Below, one piece after another: positions 44,280 through 52,858 of a stretch of 64,000 bases of DNA. Position 1 is the stretch's first letter. Every line of letters begins with the position of its first letter. A model generated the notes under the pieces. That model made no database searches. It saw only the letters and a list, made by a program, of their open reading frames with translations, and was not told the origin of the DNA. The translations under genes and the position numbers were made by a program. This DNA is from Halorarum halophilum (GTDB taxonomy: Archaea > Halobacteriota > Halobacteria > Halobacteriales > Haloferacaceae): NCBI RefSeq assembly GCF_013401515.1, contig NZ_CP058529.1, positions 1,364,001 through 1,428,000 of the forward strand, read 5' to 3'.

Positions 44280-45518
44280 CTACGACTCGTCGAACAACGT
44301 CTCGCCGTCGACCATGTGCTCCTCAACGGTGTCAATGTCGAGCGTCAGTCCGAGCCCCGGCTCCTCGGGGATCTCGATGGAGCCGCCCTCGATGACAGTC
44401 TCCTCGACGAGGTCCGACCACCAGCCGAGTTCGTAGCTGTGGTACTCGACGGCCAGCGAGTTCGGGATGGCTGCGCCGACCTGCGCGGACGCCATCGTCG
44501 CGATCGGCGAGGAGACGTTGTGCATCGCGACGGGGACGTAGTACTGGTTCGCCACGTCGGCGATCTTCCGCGTCTCGCGCATCCCGCCGACTTTCGGGAG
44601 GTCGGGCGCGATGATGTCGACCGCCTGGTTCTCGATGAGTCGTCGCTCCTCGGTCACGCGGTAGCGGTTCTCCCCGACGGTGATCGGCGTCGTCGTGGAC
44701 TTGGTGACCTCCTCCTGCACCTCGAGGTTCTCCGGCGGAACGGGGTCCTCCAGCCACCAGACGTCGTACTCCTCGATCTCGGCGGCGAGCCGCTGGGCCG
44801 AGTTGGCCGAGAAGGTCCAGTGGCAGTCGAACGCCACGTCCGCGCGGTCCTTCACGCGCTCGGTTACCTTCTCGACGATCTCCGCCTTGTGGCGGACCTC
44901 GCCCGGGCGGAGGTGGCGGTTGGCGCGGTCCTTCTCGTAGCCCGAGGGGACGTCGAGATCGAACTTGAGGGCGTCGTAGCCGAGTTCGTCGACGACGCGC
45001 TCGGCCTCGTCCGCACACGCCTCGGGGTCGGCCTCCTCCTCGGTGTGGCAGTCGCAGTACACGCGCATCTCGTCGCGGTACTTGCCGCCGAGGAGCTGGT
45101 AGGCCGGGATCTCGAGGATCTTCCCCGCGAGGTCGTGCAGGGCGATCTCGATGCCGGAGATCGCCGTGACGGTGACGCCCTCGATCGAGCCCTCGCCGGA
45201 CATCTTCTGGATGAGGTGCTCGTAGAGACGGTCGATGTCGAGCGGGTTCTCGCCGACGACGAACGGCGTCATGCGCTCGATGAGTTCGGGGACGCCGGCG
45301 CCCCAGTACGCCTCGCCCGTGCCGACGATGCCCGCGTCGGTGTAGACGCGGACGAGCGTCCACGGGAAGTTCCCGTCCACCATCGTGCACTGCACGTCGG
45401 TAATCTCCACGTCGCGGCCGCCGCCACGTTTCGCTTCTACGCCCATCGTTTCCGCGGAGAGCTCCCGCATCGTGTACTCCGCGTTCGGGTCGTGAAGCGA
45501 CTCGTAGTTCCTACCCAT
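44280..45518 (-). CDS. gnaD: Gluconate/galactonate (aldonate) dehydratase, archaeal enolase-superfamily type
   Basis: A 412-residue enolase-superfamily dehydratase starting at ATG 45518 (MGRNYESLHDPNAEYTM). Strand-2 motif is KFD (ALKFDLDVPSG), with DCHW, LEDPVPPEN, GENRYR as metal segments and MHNVSSPIATMA holding the distal His. This pattern and length match the haloarchaeal D-gluconate dehydratase that starts the semi-phosphorylative Entner-Doudoroff pathway; a xylonate dehydratase of the same architecture is the main alternative. It lies outside the main acid-sugar island, and could be the housekeeping enzyme for glucose catabolism. Confidence 0.8.
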   Translation of the reverse strand: MGRNYESLHDPNAEYTMRELSAETMGVEAKRGGGRDVEITDVQCTMVDGNFPWTLVRVYTDAGIVGTGEAYWGAGVPELIERMTPFVVGENPLDIDRLYEHLIQKMSGEGSIEGVTVTAISGIEIALHDLAGKILEIPAYQLLGGKYRDEMRVYCDCHTEEEADPEACADEAERVVDELGYDALKFDLDVPSGYEKDRANRHLRPGEVRHKAEIVEKVTERVKDRADVAFDCHWTFSANSAQRLAAEIEEYDVWWLEDPVPPENLEVQEEVTKSTTTPITVGENRYRVTEERRLIENQAVDIIAPDLPKVGGMRETRKIADVANQYYVPVAMHNVSSPIATMASAQVGAAIPNSLAVEYHSYELGWWSDLVEETVIEGGSIEIPEEPGLGLTLDIDTVEEHMVDGETLFDES

Positions 45519-45846
45519 GGGTTGCAGTTTACTCGGCCGTAGGTAAATCCACGTCATTTAGGTGCACGTTGCAACGGTTGGGGAGGGAGACAATGTTCAG
45601 TCGGACGACCAGTTGGGTAATGAGTTGGTCCTCCTAGCTGGACGGATGGATGAATAATATCAACACTGGTACTCGTCTACACAGGCAGTCCGACCCAGTG
45701 CCGGTGCATGCCGGCTGTCGAACGTCACGCCATCTCTCAGTTTTCGCAATCTGTTGTAGCGTACCAGACAACGAACGCCCTCGATCATTCTCACAACCGA
45801 GAACGGGGGCGGTACCACTTTCAGTGCAACAGCTCTCGCTCACAGC
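45519..45846. other. Divergent intergenic region
   Basis: About 330 bases between the gluconate dehydratase and rhomboid-like starts. AT-rich segments near 45640-45670 (atgaataatatcaac) are likely promoter sequence. The base composition drops noticeably here and stays lower to the window end. No gene recognised. Confidence 0.5.
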
Positions 45847-46737
45847 GTGACGCTCGAACGGCAGGAGGAGTTGGCACTTTCCACGACGGACTTCATCGAC
45901 GTGCTGCACGAGAACGTGCGGCGCATGGATCTCGTCTTGCTCTCTACAGTGCCAGTACTGCTCCTCCTCGTCCATGCGCTCCCGGAGCCGGTACGACGTG
46001 GGCTCGCATTCCGGTTCAGGGCGCCGACGCTGGTAACTGCCTACACCTCCCACTTCGTCCACCTCTCACTCGAGCACCTGTTGGTGAACCTCGTGGGGTA
46101 CATCCTCCTTGCAGGGGTTTGCTACGTGCTTGCGGTTCTCGCTGACCGACGACAGCTGTTCGGCATGGCAATTACGACGTACCTCCTCGCGTTCCCGCTC
46201 GTCCTGTCCGCGCTGAACCTCGCAATCCCACGCGATGCGATCGGGTACGGATTCTCCGGCGTCAATATGGCACTGCTCGGGTTGCTCCCGCTACTACTTG
46301 CTGAATACACCGAGCAGAATCTCAACCCCGCTGTCGGCGTCCGCCACGCGCCGTCGTTATTCTTTTCCGGCCTCGTCCTCGTTTCGCTGGTCGCGCTCCC
46401 ACTGACGCTACTGAGTGTGGGGCTCGCGATTGCGGCCGGGTTCGTCGTACTCTTGTACGCGAGTTCCCTCCGCACGTCGCACCGTGAGTCGCCGACCGCC
46501 GCCAGCGAATCGGTGCTAACCGGATCGTCCTCTGGCTGGGCAGACCAGTTCTTCATCGGGCTCATCGTGTTCCTCGGATACCTGTTCATCGGATTCCCAC
46601 TCTCGGCGACCGTCGATGGGGCAGTTCTGAACACGTACGCCCACCTCCTCGGGTTCTGTCTCGCCTTCATCGTCCACTACCTGGTGTTGGAGCTCGGCCT
46701 GTTGGATGCCACCGAGACAGCTGACGTTCAGCGGTGA
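45847..46737 (+). CDS. Rhomboid-like intramembrane serine protease homologue (GTG start)
   Basis: A 296-residue polytopic membrane protein with about seven hydrophobic helices. The rhomboid signature is present in order: H77-LLV-N81 in helix 2, G-F-S137-G in helix 4 and H266 in the last helix (AHLLGF), i.e. a plausible Ser-His dyad. The spacing between helix 2 and the Ser is family-like. GTG 45847 or an ATG 26 codons later may start it. An active protease is inferred from the residues only. Next to a large surface protein, it may process membrane substrates. Confidence 0.72.
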   Translation: MTLERQEELALSTTDFIDVLHENVRRMDLVLLSTVPVLLLLVHALPEPVRRGLAFRFRAPTLVTAYTSHFVHLSLEHLLVNLVGYILLAGVCYVLAVLADRRQLFGMAITTYLLAFPLVLSALNLAIPRDAIGYGFSGVNMALLGLLPLLLAEYTEQNLNPAVGVRHAPSLFFSGLVLVSLVALPLTLLSVGLAIAAGFVVLLYASSLRTSHRESPTAASESVLTGSSSGWADQFFIGLIVFLGYLFIGFPLSATVDGAVLNTYAHLLGFCLAFIVHYLVLELGLLDATETADVQR

Positions 46738-46951
46738 CGGAACGGACACACCCGGGTCCTGCTGAGGGGAGCGTGTTTGAGGCGACGGCGATGACGATAT
46801 TGGGAGCATGGTCTCCCAGCGTGGTCCCTAAGCGCGAACCAGAAAGCGGACTCGCTGTCATGGGAGGTGCGTTGCCGAGAGGAATAGTATGTTCGGAACG
46901 GGAACCGACAGTACTGCAGCCAGGGGAAACGCACCGCCCCTGGCGATCCGG

Positions 46952-49195
46952 TTACTTGAGGTCGTCCAGGCGGCCCGACCGGTAGAGCAGTGCAACTGCG
47001 CCCGCGAACACGAGGAGCACGAGTACGATGATGGCAGAGGACCCACCGCCGAGGAACGGAACGGGCGTCTCTGTCGCGGTCGCCGTGTCCGTCGGTGTGT
47101 CGGCGGCGGTCACTTCGACCGTGCCGGCTGCAGTGTCGCCGATCGTCACGTCGTAGCTACCAGCTTCGTCGAACGTGTGGGTGAAGCTGACTGGTTCGGA
47201 CTCCCCCGCCGGGACTGTGACGTCCTGCTGGTCAACCGTTTCACCGTCAACCAGTAGTTCGGCCGTGTAGGTTCCCTCACTGCCGCCAGTGTTCTCGACA
47301 GTCGCGGTGACCTCAACCGAGTCACCCACTTCAACGCTGTCCGTATCGAGGGAGGCCTCGGATACCTCGAATGTAGCAGTCTGGGCATTCCGCGTGCTCA
47401 CCGCAAACACGGAGAGCCCAGGTGAGTCGGCCTCGAATTGGTGGACGCCGTCGGCAGTACCGAGGTGGCGCGTCTCCAGTGCGGTCCACTCTCCATCGTG
47501 GTACCGGTACAGCATTATGTCCTCAGGCGTGACGCCACGGTCAGAGAGACGGTCTGCGTCGACCGTGAAGGAGAAGGTTACCCCACCGATGTCATCGTCG
47601 GGGACCTCGTGCGTGATATTGAAGTAGCCGAGATCGGCGTTCGGATTGACGGGCGGAGTGGCACCGCGGTCGCCGTTCACGCCTAGTTCTGCGTCAGTGT
47701 CCTTGGTGAAGCTCACGTCGAGATCAGTCAGCGTGGGATTCGCCGGGCCGGATCCCGACGTACCAGGGGACACGCGGATGGTCTTGTTCGCCGCGGCGTT
47801 CTGGATGACGAACGTCGTGCGGCCGTTTTCGGTTCGCTCCTCGATCGAGACCGGCGGTGAGCCCTGGCCGTTGTTCGACCGTCCACTGCGGCCGTCATTT
47901 CCGCCGCCACCGGCGTTGTTGACCGTGAGGTTGCCCGAGTTACTGCCGACGACGGAGCCGTCAGCGGTCGTCGCGATGTGGATCCAGTGGTAGCGACCGG
48001 CCGACCAGTTCTCCGCAGTACCCACATCGATTTTAGCGTTAGGCGTCGTCCGCTCGGCCGTCATGGAGGCGTCGAGCTGTACGGCGTCGTCAGTCACCGT
48101 GAGGTCACCTCGGTCAGCGAGGATCGCATTCGCAACTGAGGTCGTCGATACAGGTGGTGCCAGCTCCGAGTTCGATACGTCCCTGTTCAACACTGACGGG
48201 TCGTTGATCAGGTAGACATCGCCGTTGATCGACTTGATGTCGGTCGAGACGCTAACGTCCGCGTCAGCGGAGACGGTCTCGAAGGTGAACGTCGTACTGG
48301 TCTCCGTGAAGGTTTTCTCGTCGTACAGGACGATCGTGTGGTTGACCAGGCTGTCGTCGGCCGCGCCCGGCGTGTCAACGTCGAAGGTGACGTTGTTACC
48401 TCGCGTCACCGTATTAGGTGCATCAACATCGGAGGGATCCTCCTGGACCGTCACCGCGTCCATCCCGATGATGGTCACGTCCCCAGACCGAGAGAGCTCG
48501 CCGTCTTCGACGGAGAAGCCGGTGTCGTCCCCATCAGGTGTAGCAAGCAGGAGGACGTACTGGCCCGGTTCGTCGGGCGTGAAGGTGAAGGTGTCACCTT
48601 CGACATCAGCCCCGCCAAGTTCGAAGGTGTCAATGTCGATAGTTGTCTCATCGACCATCTCGAACGTGGCAGCATCGTTGTCCGTAGCGAGATCGATGAG
48701 TTCCCCCTGTGACCGTGGGAGTTCCTGATCGCCATCGATCCTGGCGGCGATCAGCTGGACTTCGCCGCCGTGGAAGTCATCGGGAATCGCGTCAGCACGC
48801 TTAGGGAGGAACGTCAGGTCGATCGCCGTCCCAGTATTGTACACGCTGAGAGTGGGTTTGTTCAATGACCGCTCGATTCCTTCTTCCTCGACGCGCACCT
48901 TTGCCTCAGCGTTCGGCGAGCTGTGTGCTGCGGCGTCGTCATCCGCTCGGAGAGGCAAGATTGCACGGTCCCAGATTGAGACCCCATCCCCAGCATCGAC
49001 CAGCTCGTCGCCATCGAGCTCGATCCCGGGGAATTCGCCGGTCGTCTGGAGCGACGAGTTCGTCGGGCCTGCAGCGGGTTGGCCGGTCTCTGCGGGTGCC
49101 GCGAAGGCGATCGAACTGCCCACTGGTGACGCGAGCATCAGAAGGGCGAGGAACAGCCCGAGACCCTTGATTCGGAACGGACGCTGTTTAGTCAT
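46952..49195 (-). CDS. Large haloarchaeal surface protein with CARDB-like domain and C-terminal membrane anchor
   Basis: A 747-residue exported protein. Residues about 1-32 form a Sec-type signal peptide (GLGLFLALLMLASPVGS). A long acidic ectodomain follows with several Asn-x-Ser/Thr sites (NHT, NLT, NWS, NKT), a Gly/Asn/Ser-rich linker near 430-455, a PGF-pre-PGF-like stretch (RYHDGEWTALET), and a CARDB-like Ig-fold (VEVGDSVEVTATVENTGG). A Thr-rich stalk precedes a C-terminal helix (AIIVLVLLVFAGAVALLY) and a short basic tail. The tripartite C-terminal PGF signature is not obvious. Probable cell-surface glycoprotein. Confidence 0.82.
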   Translation of the reverse strand: MTKQRPFRIKGLGLFLALLMLASPVGSSIAFAAPAETGQPAAGPTNSSLQTTGEFPGIELDGDELVDAGDGVSIWDRAILPLRADDDAAAHSSPNAEAKVRVEEEGIERSLNKPTLSVYNTGTAIDLTFLPKRADAIPDDFHGGEVQLIAARIDGDQELPRSQGELIDLATDNDAATFEMVDETTIDIDTFELGGADVEGDTFTFTPDEPGQYVLLLATPDGDDTGFSVEDGELSRSGDVTIIGMDAVTVQEDPSDVDAPNTVTRGNNVTFDVDTPGAADDSLVNHTIVLYDEKTFTETSTTFTFETVSADADVSVSTDIKSINGDVYLINDPSVLNRDVSNSELAPPVSTTSVANAILADRGDLTVTDDAVQLDASMTAERTTPNAKIDVGTAENWSAGRYHWIHIATTADGSVVGSNSGNLTVNNAGGGGNDGRSGRSNNGQGSPPVSIEERTENGRTTFVIQNAAANKTIRVSPGTSGSGPANPTLTDLDVSFTKDTDAELGVNGDRGATPPVNPNADLGYFNITHEVPDDDIGGVTFSFTVDADRLSDRGVTPEDIMLYRYHDGEWTALETRHLGTADGVHQFEADSPGLSVFAVSTRNAQTATFEVSEASLDTDSVEVGDSVEVTATVENTGGSEGTYTAELLVDGETVDQQDVTVPAGESEPVSFTHTFDEAGSYDVTIGDTAAGTVEVTAADTPTDTATATETPVPFLGGGSSAIIVLVLLVFAGAVALLYRSGRLDDLK

Positions 49196-49527
49196 ATGAC
49201 ACGTATTCGACCCTGGTATTATAATGGTTGGCTCTTCTCAATTTCAGGCTCGAAGTCAGTTAGTAAGTGATAATCATCGAATCAATAGTTAGCCGGTGAT
49301 TGACGATTTTACGTGCGGTGAGTGATAGTTCTGTGCGGCGAGTCCTTGCCATCAGACATGGCTTGGTTCCCACGTTTCAAGCTATTCGGTCGACTTGAAG
49401 CGTCAAATTGAGATCAGAAACTACCAGCCACTCTGTGTTACACCGTTACCCAACTTATTATTATGCGGTGGAAATCAAGTAGTTTAGAGAGAATGACTGA
49501 TGAGGAACACGACGTGCGGCTGAACGG
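49196..49527. other. Divergent intergenic region
   Basis: About 330 bases between two exported-protein genes. It is AT-rich (for example ttatataatggttgg-like sequence around 49218-49230 and tattattatg near 49455) and should carry both promoters. No ORF with recognisable sequence. Confidence 0.5.
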
Positions 49528-50550
49528 ATGATGATGACAGCTCGACGGGCTATGGTTGTTGTGCTGTGCGCCCTGCTGATCGTCTCTGGGACGGTACCGC
49601 TGATCGCATCGGGCGACAGCCAGTACGAGATCACGGTCGACACGGAGATCGATACACCGGAGCGGACAATCACCATCGAGGGCCAATCGTACACGGTGGC
49701 CTCAATGGGAAAGGCCCCGACCGAGGGGGAACTGACGTTCGACGTCGACACACCTGGTGTCGATCGGTATTCGGTCCACCTCTACAATAGCGATCGCCAA
49801 ATCGTCGAGTCGACCCGTGAGACCGAGGATGGAACCGTGTCGTTCGACACGTCCGGGTACACGTCAGGGTCGTACGTCCTCGTGGTGAGCGTGAACGGCG
49901 TACAGCAGGTGATCCAACCGGTTGTGATCACCGACTACGAGATTGACGTCGACGCCCCAACTGACGTGACCGCCGGCTCGTCGTTCACGCTTGAGGCGAT
50001 GCTGTCGGGCTCGTCGACGACACCCGAGCACGTAGCCGTCACGCTCTCGAACGGGACGTGGGATACGCAGTTCACGGCGTCCGAGGACGGTGGTGCCTAC
50101 GTCGCGGACATCCCAGGGACGCTTGCAGCGGGGGAGTACTCGATGTACGTGACGACCCACAGCGACAACGAATTCAATGGTCAGAAGGAAGTGACAGGGC
50201 TGAGTTCAGTGTCGATCATCACGGTGAATGCGGACGAGTCGGACACGTCCTCTGGTGGTGGCGATGCCGGGAATGGAGCGGAGGAAACGCCGGATGAGAC
50301 AGTGACGGATTCGGCAGCCACCAACGAGTCCCCGACCGTGACAACGACCACCTCGTCACCGGACACATCCGACGCGACGCCCGCCGAACCGACTGACAAG
50401 ACGACGACGACGGAGCCGAACGCCATCCAGCCAGCTGACACCGAGACGACCACGACGGAGACGACAGCACCCGGATTCCCCATCCTTGGGTTTGCCCTCC
50501 TGGGACTCGCTGGAGCCTGGATGCAGCTCAGGGCGGGCAGACGGGAGTGA
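49528..50550 (+). CDS. Secreted protein with Thr-rich stalk and PGF-CTERM-like tail
   Basis: A 340-residue exported protein. A signal peptide (about 1-30, VVVLCALLIVSGTVPLIAS) is followed by two beta-rich domains (about 35-130 and 135-240) resembling immunoglobulin-like or carbohydrate-related folds, then a Ser/Thr/Glu-rich stalk (about 245-310) and a C-terminal APGFPILGFALLGLAGAW helix ending in basic residues. The PGF motif, helix and Arg cluster resemble archaeosortase substrates. It precedes the ABC/FtsX genes on the same strand after a 311-base gap, so functional linkage is suggested but not proven. Confidence 0.8.
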   Translation: MMMTARRAMVVVLCALLIVSGTVPLIASGDSQYEITVDTEIDTPERTITIEGQSYTVASMGKAPTEGELTFDVDTPGVDRYSVHLYNSDRQIVESTRETEDGTVSFDTSGYTSGSYVLVVSVNGVQQVIQPVVITDYEIDVDAPTDVTAGSSFTLEAMLSGSSTTPEHVAVTLSNGTWDTQFTASEDGGAYVADIPGTLAAGEYSMYVTTHSDNEFNGQKEVTGLSSVSIITVNADESDTSSGGGDAGNGAEETPDETVTDSAATNESPTVTTTTSSPDTSDATPAEPTDKTTTTEPNAIQPADTETTTTETTAPGFPILGFALLGLAGAWMQLRAGRRE

Positions 50551-50590
50551 CATCCTCCTCGCCGTAAACGGCGGGATTCTCTCCTCGAAG
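50551..50590. repeat. Hairpin resembling an IS200/IS605 (TnpB-type) element end
   Basis: Immediately after the preceding stop, CGCCGT-AA-ACGGCG (50560-50573) forms a strong stem, extended by flanking C/G pairs. The minus strand reads as a C-rich stem then GAGGAGGATGTCA, a sequence I associate with right ends of haloarchaeal IS1341/TnpB elements. No tnpB gene is present. Alternatively it is a transcription terminator. Confidence 0.45.
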
Positions 50591-50861
50591 AAAGCTAGGT
50601 TCGCGCATCCGTTGCCCGCCCCGATTCGTGCCTCATCGGAGTGGGAATTCGACTAGGTTCTATACGCTCACAATCAATGGACTCACCCGGAATCACCGAG
50701 GGATCAGTCCTCGCAGGAAACAACCCGAGACGACAGAGTTGGTTAGCCAGCGCGTGAGTCAGTGTCCCAGAAGTAGCGGCAGATTCCGTCAGGACAGCCC
50801 CGCATGGATTCTCCCGACCTCGCAGTCTTTATCAATCCCCTGAGAGAACGGGTGGCAGTAG
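50591..50861. other. Intergenic region before the ABC/FtsX operon
   Basis: About 270 bases with no recognisable gene. It follows the hairpin and should contain the promoter of the ABC unit (AT-richer stretch near 50820-50830, gtctttatca). Confidence 0.4.
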
Positions 50862-51614
50862 ATGTCGTCTCGGAATGCGGACGTGGAGGCACGCAATGGC
50901 GAGCACGCCGACACGGTCGTCACCTGCGACTCGCTCGTCCGCGAGTACCGGCGCGGGTCGGGAGGCGCGCTGTTCGGGTCACGCGACCAGCCTGTCGTTC
51001 GAGCGCTTGACGGCGTCTCGATGTCGGTCTCGAGCGGCGAGATCGTGGGGATCCAGGGACCGAGTGGGAGCGGGAAGTCGACGCTGCTCCACCTGCTCGC
51101 TGCGCTCGACACGCCGACCGCCGGGTCGCTCACGGTCGCCGGACGGAACGTCACGCGCCTCTCGGAGCGGGAGCGGGCCCGTCTCCGACTCGATCATGTG
51201 GGGCTCGTGTTCCAGCGGTTCCACCTGCTGCCTGCGCTGTCGGCACGGGCGAACGTGGCGCTCCCGCTGATCGAACTCGGCATGCCGCGCCGCGAACGGC
51301 GCGAACGGGCGACCGAACTGCTCGAGGCGGTGGGGCTGTCCAGTCGAGCCACGCACCGACCCGGGCAATTGAGCGGGGGTGAACAGCAACGGGTCGCGAT
51401 CGCTCGCGCGCTCTCGACCGAGCCCGACCTGCTCGTCGCCGACGAACCGACGGGGGAACTCGACTCTGAGACGGGCCGGCGCGTACTCGATCTGTTCGAG
51501 GAACTGAGCGATGAGCATGCCGTCGTGGTCGCCTCCCACGACGCGGCGACGATCGACGTCGCCGATCGGGTCGTGCGACTTCGCGATGGGCGCCGACAGC
51601 TGGCTGACGGATGA
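50862..51614 (+). CDS. ABC transporter ATP-binding protein (LolD/MacB-type)
   Basis: A 250-residue ATPase. Walker A GPSGSGKST, Q-loop within LVFQRF, signature LSGGEQQR, Walker B LLVADEP and switch ASHD are all present. The arrangement matches LolD/MacB-type ATPases that drive FtsX-family permeases in substrate release or export from the membrane, rather than nutrient uptake. It overlaps the next gene by four bases (ATGA) and forms a three-gene operon. Confidence 0.92.
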   Translation: MSSRNADVEARNGEHADTVVTCDSLVREYRRGSGGALFGSRDQPVVRALDGVSMSVSSGEIVGIQGPSGSGKSTLLHLLAALDTPTAGSLTVAGRNVTRLSERERARLRLDHVGLVFQRFHLLPALSARANVALPLIELGMPRRERRERATELLEAVGLSSRATHRPGQLSGGEQQRVAIARALSTEPDLLVADEPTGELDSETGRRVLDLFEELSDEHAVVVASHDAATIDVADRVVRLRDGRRQLADG

Positions 51615-52858
51615 ACGGGAAGCGAGCCATCTGGCTTCGACGTCGTGCCGGACACGTCTCGCTCGCGGTTCGGCGGATCATCGGGCGGTTCCGAATCGCA
51701 CCACAACGTGTTCTCCTCACGGTGCTCGGCGTGGCGATTGCAGTCGGCCTGATGGTCACCGTGACCGGCGTCTCGTTGGGATTGGCGTCCCAGTCGGTCG
51801 TCCAAAGCGACGGTGTGGACTTCTGGATTGTCCCTGAGGAGAGCTCCGTGTCGTCGATCGCAATCTCGACCGACAGTCTCCAATTGGGCGACGTGCACGA
51901 CGTGAGCGCACGCATCGAAGCGGATGACCGCGTACCGTATTCGACGCCAGTATTACTGGAGTTGCTGCCCGTTCGCGATGAGGTCACCGGCGACCGGAAG
52001 TACGTGCTGGCGGTGGGCATCATTGCGCCGGCTGATGGGCGACCGTTCAACGGAGTGTCGACAGTCGCACTCACGCCAGGTGACCCCCACTACGCGAACG
52101 GACAGTACGACGGTCCGTGGACCGGCCAGGTCGTCGCAAACGACGCGACGGCCCGCCTTGCCAACTTCTCAACCGGGAGCACGATGGCGGTCGACAGCAG
52201 GGAGACGAATCGGAGCTTCACGGTGGCGAACGTCTCCCAGGGCGGGTTCTCCAACGCTGCGGGAACCGTTCCGGTCGTCGTCGTCCACCTGAGCGAACTT
52301 CAGGAACTGACCGGCGAGACGGCAGGTGACCAAGCCGACCAGATCTTGGTCAGTACGACGGATCCGACTGTGGAATCGAGCCTCGAGGGGGTCTATCCAC
52401 AGACGACAGTAGTCAAACGGGACGGGCTCTCCGCACAGGAGGTCTCCACGTCGAACCTCCCGCTCGCGGTCGCGCTGAGTGCCTTCGTATCTGCCGTCGT
52501 CGTCGGGGTGCTGTTCGTCACGACGCTGATGGGACTCGAAGTGAGCGCCGACCGGCGACAACTCGCAACGCTCGCAGCGATTGGGTATTCGAACCGTGCT
52601 CGCTCTACGCTCGTCGCCGTCGAGACAGTCGTGGTGGCAGCCATCGGCGGTGTTGTCGGGCTCGGCGTCGGCGTACTCGGGATCGTCGGCGCCAACCACC
52701 TCGGTACCGTGACGTTCGGTGTCGGGGCCGTTGCTATGCTCGACCCGCGCCTGACAGTGTACGCCTTGGTGGTCACCAGCGTCATCGGCGTCCTCGGTGC
52801 AGCATACCCCGTTCTGTTGAGCCGTCGCACCGATGCGCTCGAGGTGTTGTCACGGTGA
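51611..52858 (+). CDS. FtsX-like permease, subunit 1
   Basis: A 415-residue FtsX/MacB-type permease: an N-terminal helix near 40-60, a large extracytoplasmic domain (about 70-280), then three C-terminal helices beginning near LPLAVALSAFVSAVVVGVL. The ectodomain carries VVVHLSELQELTG, a pattern shared with the next subunit. Together with the ATPase it should form a mechanotransmission-type complex. Four-base overlaps with both neighbours indicate a coupled operon. Confidence 0.9.
   Translation: MNGKRAIWLRRRAGHVSLAVRRIIGRFRIAPQRVLLTVLGVAIAVGLMVTVTGVSLGLASQSVVQSDGVDFWIVPEESSVSSIAISTDSLQLGDVHDVSARIEADDRVPYSTPVLLELLPVRDEVTGDRKYVLAVGIIAPADGRPFNGVSTVALTPGDPHYANGQYDGPWTGQVVANDATARLANFSTGSTMAVDSRETNRSFTVANVSQGGFSNAAGTVPVVVVHLSELQELTGETAGDQADQILVSTTDPTVESSLEGVYPQTTVVKRDGLSAQEVSTSNLPLAVALSAFVSAVVVGVLFVTTLMGLEVSADRRQLATLAAIGYSNRARSTLVAVETVVVAAIGGVVGLGVGVLGIVGANHLGTVTFGVGAVAMLDPRLTVYALVVTSVIGVLGAAYPVLLSRRTDALEVLSR

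Noticed and set aside
50551-50861. Degenerate tnpB gene on the minus strand beside the hairpin
   Set aside because: The minus-strand translation shows no TnpB-like motifs, so only an isolated end is claimed.
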